A stretch of DNA of 38,254 nucleotides from an uncultured Ruminococcus sp. (GTDB taxonomy: Bacteria; Bacillota; Clostridia; Oscillospirales; Ruminococcaceae): contig NZ_CACWPP010000042.1 in assembly GCF_902762735.1 (NCBI RefSeq), positions 1 to 38,254 on the forward strand, given 5' to 3'. Below, piece after piece: positions 1-7,024 of this stretch (position 1 is its first letter; each line of letters starts with the position of its first letter). The notes under the pieces are model-generated. The model did not search any database, was not told the origin of the DNA, and saw nothing but the letters and a program-made list of their open reading frames with translations. The position numbers and the translations under genes were made by a program.

Positions 1-197
1 TTCCGGCTTTGTTCGCCCGCATTATTTTGTTTTGGTTTATTTTTGTGGGATTTGCCACATGATATTCTTAATGGGGGCGAAGCACCTGCACGCTTTCGGG
101 GAATTGTGCTTGTATCTGCACAGCTTTGTGTGTACAGGCGGCGGGAGCAAGCCCCCGCCCTACAACGTTAACGCACCGAACTTTCGCCCATGTCAAC
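1..197. repeat. Non-coding edge, probable decayed repeat element
   Basis: No convincing gene is seen here. The stretch directly abuts the heptamer array at 198-236 and holds a GC-rich hairpin (GGCGGGAGCAAGCCCCCGCC, 137-156). Reading the complementary strand away from the heptamers gives TTGACATGGGCGAAAG, similar to the sequence that follows the other heptamer arrays, so this is probably the body of the same dispersed element. Confidence 0.4.
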
Positions 198-236
198 AAT
201 TATGAATTATGAATTATGAATTATGAATTATGAATT
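198..236. repeat. Heptamer tandem repeat (AATTATG)n
   Basis: About five tandem copies of the 7-bp unit AATTATG (complement CATAATT). The stop codon of the carboxypeptidase at 228 is inside the array. Other arrays of the same unit lie at 19781, 20371, 32076, 37993 and 38055. Confidence 0.9.
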
Positions 237-1301
237 GCCAAAAAGCCCCCGCCGCGCGATAACGCGCCTGCTGAGATAATAGACGACCTCGCCCAGCTTT
301 TCGTCCTTTTTTATTGGACGGTAAACGAAATGTGGCAGAAACAGCCTGCTTTCGACCTTTTGTGCGGTCTCGGGCATCATGGTCATCACCATGTCTGGGA
401 TCTCGCAGACTATCTCACTGCCGTCTGCGCATGGGACTTTCACTGCGCTGTTTCGGGGTCTTATGCGCATCTGTTCCACCTTGCCGAAGCAGTGGTCGAA
501 CAGCGCCATGTGGTCGCGCCAGTCGTCAGGGTCGTTGAGGGTCACGCAGATAAGTTCACAGCCTTCGCGCATGCACGATGATACCAGACATCTCCGTGCC
601 TTGTCGGTGAAGCCTGTTTTTATGCCCGTTATTCCGCTTATTTTCAGCAGTTTGTTGGAGTTTATCAGCCACCTGTCATAAGGCGGATCGCCGAAAAACA
701 CCTTAGCTTTTTGCAGACTGCAAATGTCGCGGAAGTTTTGGTTTTTCATAGCTTCTGCGGCGAGTTTTGCCATATCCCGCGCGGTGGAATAGTGGTCATC
801 TGTGTAGTCATCAAGACCTGACGGTGTGACGAAGTGTGTGCCGCACAGCCCCATTTCAGCGGCTCTGCGGTTCATAAGTTCCACAAAAGCATCTACACTG
901 CCCGCCACCCTGACAGCCGCCGCGTTTGCCGCATCGTTGCCGCTGGGCAGGAGCATTCCGCAGGCGAGATCTCTCAGCGAGACTTCATCGCCTTTTTGAA
1001 GTCCCATCGAACTGCCCTCAGTCATTATCGCCTGACTGTCAACGATGAACCGCTCATCGAGGTCATTTTGTTCAAGTACTATCAGCGCCGACATTATTTT
1101 AGTGGTGCTGGCCATCGGAAGCTGTTCATCAGCGTTTTTTTCAAACAGTACCTCGCCTGTCGCGCCGTTGTAGACTATTGCCGCTTTTGCCGAAACATCG
1201 GGCAGTTCTTCCGCGCTGACATTTATCCTGCTTATGGAGAATATCAGCATCAGCGCCAGCACTGCCGCACCTGCGCAGAGTTTTATTTTATCGAGCCGCA
1301 T
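228..1301 (-). CDS. D-alanyl-D-alanine carboxypeptidase, serine peptidase S11
   Basis: Penicillin-binding-protein-type DD-carboxypeptidase, expected to trim the terminal D-Ala of peptidoglycan stem peptides outside the membrane. All three active-site motifs are present: SxxK as S65-TTK, SxN as S120-GN and KTG at 228-230. Residues 1-30 form a signal peptide (basic start, hydrophobic core, cut near VSA-E). At 357 residues it is of normal length, with a C-terminal region resembling the PBP5-type second domain. A GGGAG ribosome site precedes the ATG. It lies downstream of ytfJ on the same strand, an order compatible with a sporulation or cortex role (DacF/DacB-like), but the exact subgroup cannot be fixed from sequence reading. 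Its last codons, AAT TCA TAA, are supplied by the heptamer repeat. Confidence 0.93.
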   Translation of the reverse strand: MRLDKIKLCAGAAVLALMLIFSISRINVSAEELPDVSAKAAIVYNGATGEVLFEKNADEQLPMASTTKIMSALIVLEQNDLDERFIVDSQAIMTEGSSMGLQKGDEVSLRDLACGMLLPSGNDAANAAAVRVAGSVDAFVELMNRRAAEMGLCGTHFVTPSGLDDYTDDHYSTARDMAKLAAEAMKNQNFRDICSLQKAKVFFGDPPYDRWLINSNKLLKISGITGIKTGFTDKARRCLVSSCMREGCELICVTLNDPDDWRDHMALFDHCFGKVEQMRIRPRNSAVKVPCADGSEIVCEIPDMVMTMMPETAQKVESRLFLPHFVYRPIKKDEKLGEVVYYLSRRVIARRGLFGNS

Positions 1302-1627
1302 TTTACCACTCCCTCAGAAAATTTGTTTTCGGGAATAGTATTGCACGCATCTGCGCTGATATTTGTGGAAATTTTCGGAAAATTTGCGTGCCGCCGCATG
1401 CTGACGTGTTTTGTGTGCATCTTATTTGCTTTGCGCACCACATTTGCGGGTTGGCTGTTCTCTTGTAGGGACTGCTTGCCCGCCCGCCCTCCCGCAGGGT
1501 CTTGTGCCTTGAAATATTGGCATTCTATCGTGTGGGACTGCTGACCGCCCGCAAAGCTGTCGCGCCGGTGGACGCGGGCATTTCGTCACGCCCCCGAAAG
1601 AACTGCGTTTGTCGGGATCTTGTTCGC
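1302..1627. repeat. Intergenic, decayed dispersed repeat
   Basis: No gene seen. About 1440-1560 resembles the stretch near 19930-20075: both carry a GTGCCTTGA/GCACCTTGA block, then a TTCTATC block, then GACTGCTGACCG with CCGC following. This indicates diverged copies of one dispersed non-coding element. Confidence 0.45.
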
Positions 1628-2047
1628 TTAATTATCAAACTCTGCGTAATCGTCAGTCTCTTCGCTCGCCTTATTGCCCTTCTTGCTGTCAATGAAGGAA
1701 GTTATCTTGTCAAGTACGGTGGGTACCATATCGACGATAGCGTTGCCAGACGGCGAATTTGCAGTTATCTGTAACAGCTTGACTTCGCCTTTGTAAATGG
1801 CGATGAATGCAACAGGGGTTATGGTCACTCCTCCGCCCGAACCGCCGCCGAAAGTGTCTTTCGTGCTTTTGGTAGGCAGGTCAGAACCGCCCGATGCAAA
1901 GCCTACACTGACTTTCGATACAGGGATTATCGTCGTGCCGTCCCCTGTGACTATCGGTTTGCCTACTATCGCTTCACCGTCAGCAAGTTCTTTCACTTTG
2001 CTCATGGCAGTATTTACCAGTGCTTCTATCTTAGTGCTTTCGTTCAT
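1628..2047 (-). CDS. ytfJ: GerW/YtfJ-family sporulation protein
   Basis: Small protein of about 139 residues of the YtfJ (GerW) family, known in Bacillus as a spore protein needed for some germination responses. Typical features are the N-terminal helix ending in VGKPI, the stretch GTTIIPVSKVSVGFASGG, a Gly-rich loop (GGGSGGG) and the conserved block VTITPVAFIAIYKGEVKLLQI. The longer reading with a TTG start at 2056 was rejected because AAAGG ends immediately before that TTG. The ATG at 2047 lies 9 nt after AAAGG, which is proper spacing. It follows the DUF2953 gene by less than 20 bp, as in many Clostridia (scpA-scpB-DUF2953-ytfJ), and is probably in that operon. Confidence 0.9.
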   Translation of the reverse strand: MNESTKIEALVNTAMSKVKELADGEAIVGKPIVTGDGTTIIPVSKVSVGFASGGSDLPTKSTKDTFGGGSGGGVTITPVAFIAIYKGEVKLLQITANSPSGNAIVDMVPTVLDKITSFIDSKKGNKASEETDDYAEFDN

Positions 2048-2065
2048 ATTTAACAACCTTTCTGT

Positions 2066-3028
2066 TTAGTTTTCATCTGTTGCGGTCTGTATCTTTTCGG
2101 CAGACTTCTTCTTACGCCTTTTTTCGCGCCACTGCCTGAATTTGTAGGGTATGAAGATCTTCGCACAGCAGAACAGCAGACAGAATGCTATCGCTATCAT
2201 CGTGCTTGGTCTTACTTTGACCACCGCTTCACCCTCAGCGTCCAGACGCTTCACGTTGAAGTGACAGTTGATGTTCGCTTCTTTCACCCTCAGCGTGAAT
2301 ATCATCGCCAGGAAATTCAGCACCGAGAACAGCGCCGCCTGCAATTTTCCGTAGAACTGTGCGCTCTCCGCCGCATCTTCCTTGCCCGTGTCGATGTTTA
2401 TCTTAACGTCCTCGATCCGCACCGCTTTCAGCAGTTTCTTCGAGTATTTCCACGCAGGCGGGATATAGGGTTTGATGAATTCCCACTTGCGTTTCAGCCC
2501 GTCCAGCTTGCTTTCGCCCTTTTCGGGCTTTTCTTTTTTCTCGCGGGGCTTTTTCTCTTTTTTCTTCTTTTCCTTCTTTTTGCGGGACTTCCTGCCCTTT
2601 TTGCCCGCAGGCTTATCTTCGGGCTTTTCGTCCTCTGTGGAAGAAGTTTCCTCCCCGACGGAGATCTCTTCCTCCCCAAAGACTTCTTCGACCGACGCAC
2701 TGTGTATCTCTTCCGCCGCCGACTGCGTATCTGCCGTTTCATCGCGAATTTCAGCCGCGTTTTCTTCAACAGTCTCGGTCACTTCTTCAGAAGTATCTTC
2801 AGAGACCTCCTGCTTTGGCTTTTCAGCCTTTTTCCTGCGTTTTTTCTTTTTCTTCTTCTTCTTTTTCTTTTTGGGACGCGGGTACAGCGTTATGCCGAGA
2901 TATTTGAGTTTTATCTCAAAATTTCCACCCGTGCCGCCCCGCACGAATACCGTCACCGAAAAATGCAGCAGGATAACAATGACCAGTATTATTATCAGCA
3001 GAATTTTCAGAACTATCGTTGTTATCAC
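2066..3028 (-). CDS. DUF2953 (YtfI-like) membrane-anchored protein with polylysine run
   Basis: DUF2953 family protein of unknown biochemical role, usually encoded next to ytfJ in spore-lineage Firmicutes. One N-terminal membrane helix (residues 6-28) leads into FVRGG and a short beta segment. A low-complexity insert follows at about 53-175, made of 11 consecutive lysines (53-63), then Glu/Thr/Ser-rich and Lys-rich blocks. The conserved C-terminal part (about 180-300) contains KRKWEFIKPYIPPAWKYSKK and an RVKEANINCHF strand, with a second hydrophobic helix near 278-297. The start is a GTG with no good ribosome site, 24 bp after scpB, so translation is probably coupled. The highly charged insert is unusually long for the family. 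Confidence 0.8.
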   Translation of the reverse strand: MITTIVLKILLIIILVIVILLHFSVTVFVRGGTGGNFEIKLKYLGITLYPRPKKKKKKKKKKKRRKKAEKPKQEVSEDTSEEVTETVEENAAEIRDETADTQSAAEEIHSASVEEVFGEEEISVGEETSSTEDEKPEDKPAGKKGRKSRKKKEKKKKEKKPREKKEKPEKGESKLDGLKRKWEFIKPYIPPAWKYSKKLLKAVRIEDVKINIDTGKEDAAESAQFYGKLQAALFSVLNFLAMIFTLRVKEANINCHFNVKRLDAEGEAVVKVRPSTMIAIAFCLLFCCAKIFIPYKFRQWREKRRKKKSAEKIQTATDEN

Positions 3029-3052
3029 CGCCTGTTTACAGTTTTTTCGGGA

Positions 3053-3628
3053 TCATTCCCCGTCATTGTCAGCGGCGTTCTCATCTGCCGCGTCGATTAT
3101 CTCATCTATCGTCACCTGACCGCTTTGTTCGGGCAGCGGAGGCAGGTCTTTTATGCTTGAAAGCCCGAAAGCACGCAGAAAATTGTCGGTGGTAACGTAA
3201 GCTATCGGTCTTCCGGGAAGTTCCAGTCTGCCCGCTTCGCACAGCAGACCTTTCTCCACCAGCGAGTTGACCACGCCAGACGAATCCACGCCGCGCACGC
3301 TTTCTACAAAAGCCTTTGTAACAGGCTGATTGTAAGCCACGACCGTCAGCGCTTCCAGTGCCGCAGGCGACAGTGCCGAACTGCGCTTTATCTCCAGCAC
3401 AGCCTTTATCTGCGGCGCATAAGCCCGCTTTGTTGCCAGCTGATAGGCGCTGTCCAGCCGCAGAAGTTCAATGCCGCTGTTTACATATTTTTCATCGAGC
3501 AGTGCCGCCGCCTCATGCAGTGCCGTTATGTCGGTGTCCAGCGCCTGACACAGCCGCTTTGTTTCCACCGACTCTCCGCAGGCGAACAGCACAGCTTCCA
3601 GTGTATTTGCAAGTTCGTTTATTTCCAT
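3053..3628 (-). CDS. scpB: Segregation and condensation protein B
   Basis: ScpB, the winged-helix kleisin-associated subunit of the SMC-ScpAB condensin that compacts and segregates the chromosome. The 191-residue length is normal. Family signatures include the start MEINELANTLEAVLFACGES, LSPAALEALTVVAYNQPVTK with the following VRGVDSSGVVNSLVEKGLL, and RPIAYVTTDNFLRAFGL with LPPLPE. The ATG has an AAGGAT ribosome site. It begins 11 bp after scpA ends, the usual arrangement of the pair, which implies co-translation. Confidence 0.96.
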   Translation of the reverse strand: MEINELANTLEAVLFACGESVETKRLCQALDTDITALHEAAALLDEKYVNSGIELLRLDSAYQLATKRAYAPQIKAVLEIKRSSALSPAALEALTVVAYNQPVTKAFVESVRGVDSSGVVNSLVEKGLLCEAGRLELPGRPIAYVTTDNFLRAFGLSSIKDLPPLPEQSGQVTIDEIIDAADENAADNDGE

Positions 3629-3639
3629 TTATCTTATCC

Positions 3640-5487
3640 TTATCCGAGCCGCGCCCTGTAAGCCGACCAGCTCTTTGCGCCCCAGTAATAGCGCACTGCA
3701 AAAAGGTTCTCCCTTATTGGGAATGGTGTGACATCACTGCTGATGACAGCCGTTTCGTCTATGCCGTTGACTTCTTCGCTCTCGGCAGTACCCTCAGCCG
3801 TCATAGCAACCGCCGCACCCTCACCCGCGCCAACAGGCTTCACAAGACTGACTGTCTCACCGCCAAACGCGGAATTTTCGGGCTTTTCAGCCAAATCAGC
3901 GCCAACGCTCTTATCATCAGCGCCGACCATGACAGCCGAACCCTCACCCGCGCCAACAGGCTTCACAAGGCTGACTGTCTCACCGCCAAACGCCGAGTTT
4001 TCGGGCTTTTCAGCCAAATCAGCACCAACGCTCTTATCATCAGCACCGACCATGACAGCCGCGCCTTCACCCGCATCAACAGGCTTCACAAGGCTGACTG
4101 TCTCGCCGCCAAACGCGGAATTTTCGGGCTTTTCAGCCAAATCAGCACCAACGCTCTTATCGTCAGCACCGACCATGACAGCCGCACCCTCACCCGCATC
4201 AACAGGCTTTACAAGACTGACTGTCTCGCCGCCAAACGCGGAGTTTTCGGGCTTTTCAGCCAAATCAGCGCCAACGCTCTTATCATCAGCACCGACCATG
4301 ACAGCCGCACCCTCACCCGCGCCAACAGGCTTCACAAGGCTGACTGTCTCGCCGCCAAACGCCGAGTTTTCTGGCTTTTCAGCCGCCATCTCTGCCCGCA
4401 TATCTTCGGGCATATCCTGCCGCCCCTCATCTACCACTTTTTGCAGGGTGGGCGACAGTTCTATCCTCAGCACAGGGAGCGCCCCGCGCTGTCTTGTTTC
4501 GCTTTTGTAGACTGTCCGCTCGGTTGTGGACGGAATGTACGGCATCATCGCCTGAGGGTACACAGGTGTCGAAAATACGCCGTTTTCACGACCGCTGTAC
4601 CTATCTGCGGTAAAGTCCTCTCCCTCAGCCTGTGAGGGCTTTTCTTCCGCCGTGAGAGCGTCTTTTTCGCCCTCTTCAGCGCCGCCGTAAGGCGCAGTCA
4701 CCTCTTCCAACGCGGAATTTGCCGCGCGTGCGGCTTCTTCTGCTTCGATCTCAGCCTCGTCAAAGTGCGAAACTATCTTCCGCTTTTTCGCCGCAGAATT
4801 CATGTACACCCGCGTGTTGTCGTCGTTTAGGAATATGCGCCCCGATTTGGTGAGCTCCAGCACCGCCAGAAAGACCGCCACACGCTCACTTTTGTCAGCA
4901 CAGCCGTCATACATGCTGGTAAGGAAGCATTCGCCCTGTGTTATCAGCATTTTCAGCACATGGATTATTTTGGAAGTCACCGAAACTATCCTGTGTGAAA
5001 CTATCGGGCTGAACATCTCAGCCCTCAGCGGCTTGACCTTGCGTGCCTTTGCACTCATGCCCAGATAAGCGTCATACAGTTTCTGCTTGTCCATCGTGCC
5101 TGTGAAAGTCTTGTTTACAGGCAGTTTCATCGGCTGGCGCACGAATATCTCGCCGCCCGCATAGATCTCTTTTAGCTTTGCCGCCGCCATTTTGCACAGC
5201 GAATACTCTATCAGACTGCCTTGCAGTTCCTTTTTAAGTTCTTCGCCCTCATTTTCGCGGGGCAGCAGAGAAGCGGTCTTTATGTAGATCAGCCTTGCCG
5301 CCATTTCGAGGAAATCTGCGGCATCCTCGAAATCTTCTTCTTCGAGACCTTCCATATATTCCAGATATTGTTCCAGCAGAACTGCGATCTCTATGTCATA
5401 GATGTTCAGCTTGTGCTTGGTTATCAGGTGAAGCAGAAGGTCCAGCGGACCTTCAAACATATCCAGCTTGAAAAGTGCGGCTGACAT
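3640..5487 (-). CDS. scpA: Segregation and condensation protein A with repeat-expanded C-terminal tail
   Basis: Kleisin subunit ScpA bridging the SMC heads. Residues 1-235 are an ordinary ScpA: FEGPLDLLLHLITKHKLNIYDIEI at the N-terminus, DAADFLEMAARLIYIKTASLLP, and a C-terminal winged helix ending in LTKSGRIFLNDDNTRVYMNS. The usual family length is about 250 residues. This one has 615, with an extra ~380-residue acidic, Ala/Glu-rich tail. The tail contains five near-identical 41-residue repeats (about 366-567) and finishes with an aromatic-basic segment (PFPIRENLFAVRYYWGAKSW). The ATG overlaps the M50 protease stop by one base (TAATG), so the two are translationally coupled. The tail stays in frame through all repeats, which argues against sequencing error. 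Confidence 0.93.
   Translation of the reverse strand: MSAALFKLDMFEGPLDLLLHLITKHKLNIYDIEIAVLLEQYLEYMEGLEEEDFEDAADFLEMAARLIYIKTASLLPRENEGEELKKELQGSLIEYSLCKMAAAKLKEIYAGGEIFVRQPMKLPVNKTFTGTMDKQKLYDAYLGMSAKARKVKPLRAEMFSPIVSHRIVSVTSKIIHVLKMLITQGECFLTSMYDGCADKSERVAVFLAVLELTKSGRIFLNDDNTRVYMNSAAKKRKIVSHFDEAEIEAEEAARAANSALEEVTAPYGGAEEGEKDALTAEEKPSQAEGEDFTADRYSGRENGVFSTPVYPQAMMPYIPSTTERTVYKSETRQRGALPVLRIELSPTLQKVVDEGRQDMPEDMRAEMAAEKPENSAFGGETVSLVKPVGAGEGAAVMVGADDKSVGADLAEKPENSAFGGETVSLVKPVDAGEGAAVMVGADDKSVGADLAEKPENSAFGGETVSLVKPVDAGEGAAVMVGADDKSVGADLAEKPENSAFGGETVSLVKPVGAGEGSAVMVGADDKSVGADLAEKPENSAFGGETVSLVKPVGAGEGAAVAMTAEGTAESEEVNGIDETAVISSDVTPFPIRENLFAVRYYWGAKSWSAYRARLG
3785..4392 (-). repeat. Five tandem 123-bp repeats inside scpA
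   Basis: The anchor GGCTTTTCAG recurs at 3881, 4004, 4127, 4250 and 4373 on the plus strand, an exact 123-bp period. Each unit encodes 41 residues beginning EKPENSAFGGETVSLVKPV and containing MVGADDKSVGADLA. Copies differ by only a few substitutions, indicating recent expansion or homogenisation. Confidence 0.97.
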
Positions 5488-6170
5488 TACAGACTTACCT
5501 TGAATATGCTGTTAACTATCGGGTCAGCCCAGAAAGTCAGCTTTTGCAGAAGCCAGAAAATGCCACCTTCCATCCAGCCCACAGGACCGTCCAGCAGGTC
5601 GCTGCAAGTCAGCAGAGCGATCAATATTAAGGAGAGGTACATCTGGTACTGGTCTATCTTGGCGTTTATGCGTTCGGGCAGAAAGTACGAGAGTATCTTC
5701 TGACCGTCCAGCGGACCGACAGGTATCAGGTTGAACACTGCTAGACCGATGTTTATGGATATGAATGAGTGGCATATCAGCAAAAGCCAGCCGAGAGCTT
5801 CATTCATCGAGGTCATCAAAGCGCCCATCAGGAATTTGTAAACGATCGTAGCTATCAGCGCCATTATCAGGTTGGATATCGGACCTGCCGCCGCAGTCAG
5901 CGCCATGCCGCCGCGCATAGTATGCTTGCGGTCGAAGCGCCGCGGGTCTACCTGAACGGGCTTGCCCCAGCCGAAGCCGCACAGAAAGATGCCCAGCGAA
6001 CCAAAGGGGTCAAGGTGTGCCAGCGGGTTGAGTGTGAGCCTGTTTTGATAGCGCGGGGTATCATCGCCCAGTTTGGTAGCAGCCCATGCGTGGGCGAACT
6101 CATGCACAGGTATGCACATGAACAGTATTATCAGTCGTGAGCCGTATTTCAGTAAAGTTTCGATATTCAT
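5487..6170 (-). CDS. M50 (site-2 protease-like) membrane metallopeptidase
   Basis: Polytopic membrane zinc peptidase of the YwhC/RseP-like group of family M50. The zinc motif HEFAH (near residue 24) lies in the first membrane helix. The second catalytic motif NLIPVGPLDG (N-x-x-P-x4-DG, near 150) lies in a later helix. Five to six hydrophobic segments are visible, and the 227-residue length fits the short bacterial form without a PDZ domain. A GGAAAG ribosome site precedes the ATG. It heads the scpA-scpB run, a common Firmicutes arrangement. The substrate is unknown; these enzymes cut membrane-embedded regulators. Confidence 0.92.
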   Translation of the reverse strand: MNIETLLKYGSRLIILFMCIPVHEFAHAWAATKLGDDTPRYQNRLTLNPLAHLDPFGSLGIFLCGFGWGKPVQVDPRRFDRKHTMRGGMALTAAAGPISNLIMALIATIVYKFLMGALMTSMNEALGWLLLICHSFISINIGLAVFNLIPVGPLDGQKILSYFLPERINAKIDQYQMYLSLILIALLTCSDLLDGPVGWMEGGIFWLLQKLTFWADPIVNSIFKVSL

Positions 6171-6279
6171 TAGCTTTCCTCATTTCGTAAGCAGGTCATT
6201 ATCATTATTGACATTATTTTAGTCTGCATACATATAGTGATCGCTGCATCGTGCAGTGTCATCTGCATACACACTTAAT

Positions 6280-6308
6280 ATTATACTACATCTGCAAGAA
6301 TATTTCAA
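6280..6308 (-). promoter_or_regulatory. Vegetative promoter for the M50-scpAB operon
   Basis: On the minus strand TTGAAA (6303-6308) and TATAAT (6280-6285) are separated by 17 bp. The promoter lies about 110 bp before the M50 start and diverges from the rpmB promoter. Confidence 0.8.
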
Positions 6309-6376
6309 GTGCAAACGGTCGCTTTTGGTCATTTTTGATAGAATATGCATTTTTTTAAATTTTTTGTGAAAAGGGC

Positions 6377-6405
6377 TTGCATTTTTCTGAGAGATATGTT
6401 ATAAT
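6377..6405 (+). promoter_or_regulatory. rpmB promoter
   Basis: TTGCAT (6377-6382), 17-bp spacer, TATAAT (6400-6405). Transcription should start near 6412, leaving a leader of about 77 nt. Confidence 0.85.
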
Positions 6406-6427
6406 ACTCTAGTATCATGTGATTGGA

Positions 6428-6460
6428 TTTAAGCTGTCGGCTTAGATCGGTCAGCTTAAA
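6428..6460 (+). promoter_or_regulatory. rpmB leader hairpin
   Basis: Perfect 9-bp inverted repeat TTTAAGCTG (6428-6436) / CAGCTTAAA (6452-6460) in the untranslated leader, just upstream of the AAAGGAGGTG ribosome site. It could serve autoregulation or mRNA stability; no test is possible here. Confidence 0.6.
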
Positions 6461-6488
6461 TTTACACGTAAAGGAGGTGCGCACCGAT

Positions 6489-6674
6489 ATGGCAAAATGC
6501 GAGGTTTGCGGAAAGGGTGTTACTTTCGGTATCAAGGTATCTCACTCCCACAGAAGAACAAACAGAAGCTGGAAGCCCAATGTAAAGAGGGTAAAGGCTA
6601 TGGTTAACGGTTCTCCTACACACGTATATGTTTGCTCCAGATGCCTGCGTTCGGGTAAGGTTGAGCGCGCATAA
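6489..6674 (+). CDS. rpmB: 50S ribosomal protein L28
   Basis: Ribosomal protein L28 of the large subunit, 61 residues. The zinc-binding form has two CxxC pairs: CEVC near the start and CSRC near the end. Family signatures are KGVTFGIKVSHSHRRTNRSWKPNVKRV and the final LRSGKVERA. The start at 6489 (MAKCEVCGKG) is set by the strong AAAGGAGGTG site. A longer in-frame reading from 6423 would swallow the leader hairpin and is wrong. The gene is monocistronic, with its own promoter and terminator. Confidence 0.98.
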   Translation: MAKCEVCGKGVTFGIKVSHSHRRTNRSWKPNVKRVKAMVNGSPTHVYVCSRCLRSGKVERA

Positions 6675-6695
6675 GCAATTTTACAGAACCTAAAG

Positions 6696-6727
6696 GCACT
6701 CACGTTGATCGTGGGTGCTTTTTCTTT
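6696..6727 (+). terminator. rpmB terminator
   Basis: Stem GCACTCACG (6696-6704) / CGTGGGTGC (6710-6718), loop TTGAT, followed by a T-rich run. Confidence 0.9.
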
Positions 6728-6729
6728 TA

Positions 6730-6821
6730 TGACTATCCCTTTAGCACACTGACTAAAAATGCGGTAAACAAAAGGATAATTGAGCGCCCCATATTTTTGT
6801 GGTGTGTCAGCGGGATAACCA
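6730..6821. mobile_element. MITE family 1, internally deleted copy
   Basis: Begins TGACTATCCCTTTAGCACAC and ends GTGTGTCAGCGGGATAACCA, the imperfect terminal inverted repeats of family 1. The central GC-rich palindrome is missing. Flanks are TTTTCTTTTA on the left and TTTTCTTTA on the right, consistent with a short target duplication. Confidence 0.85.
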
Positions 6822-6831
6822 CATTTTCTTT

Positions 6832-6931
6832 ATCCCAATTTGGTTGTGTATTGTTCCCCCGCCGAAGGCGGGGGAACAATACGAAAGAACAGCCATTTTG
6901 TATCATCAGCAATACACGACCCAATTGGGAT
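6832..6931. mobile_element. MITE family 2, complete copy
   Basis: Terminal inverted repeats ATCCCAATTTGGTTGTGTAT and its degenerate inverse ending CCAATTGGGAT. The centre is the palindrome GTATTGTTCCCCCGCC / GGCGGGGGAACAATAC. Internal AAGAACAGCCATTTTGTATC is shared with copies at 18404 and 27813. Confidence 0.88.
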
Positions 6932-6985
6932 CCTTTTTATACCATCGTGTATACACAGCAGTATCATTCGGCAAAAGATACAAAA

Positions 6986-7015
6986 ATGCGCGGGCGGAGA
7001 ATTCCGTCCACGCAT
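6986..7015 (-). terminator. Terminator of the LtaS-like gene
   Basis: Minus-strand stem ATGCGTGGACGGA / TCCGCCCGCGCAT with small loop, followed by TTTTTG. It lies 10 bp after the stop codon and is symmetrical enough to act in both directions. Confidence 0.85.
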
Positions 7016-7024
7016 TGTTTTTTG

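Noticed and set aside
2494-2769. 91-codon Arg/Lys-rich frame inside the DUF2953 gene
   Set aside because: An alternative frame of the Lys/Glu-rich insert; composition is explained by the overlapping gene.
3358-4635. 425-codon plus-strand frame over scpA/scpB
   Set aside because: Its internal repeats are only the shadow of the 123-bp repeats of scpA; no start signal or recognisable domain.
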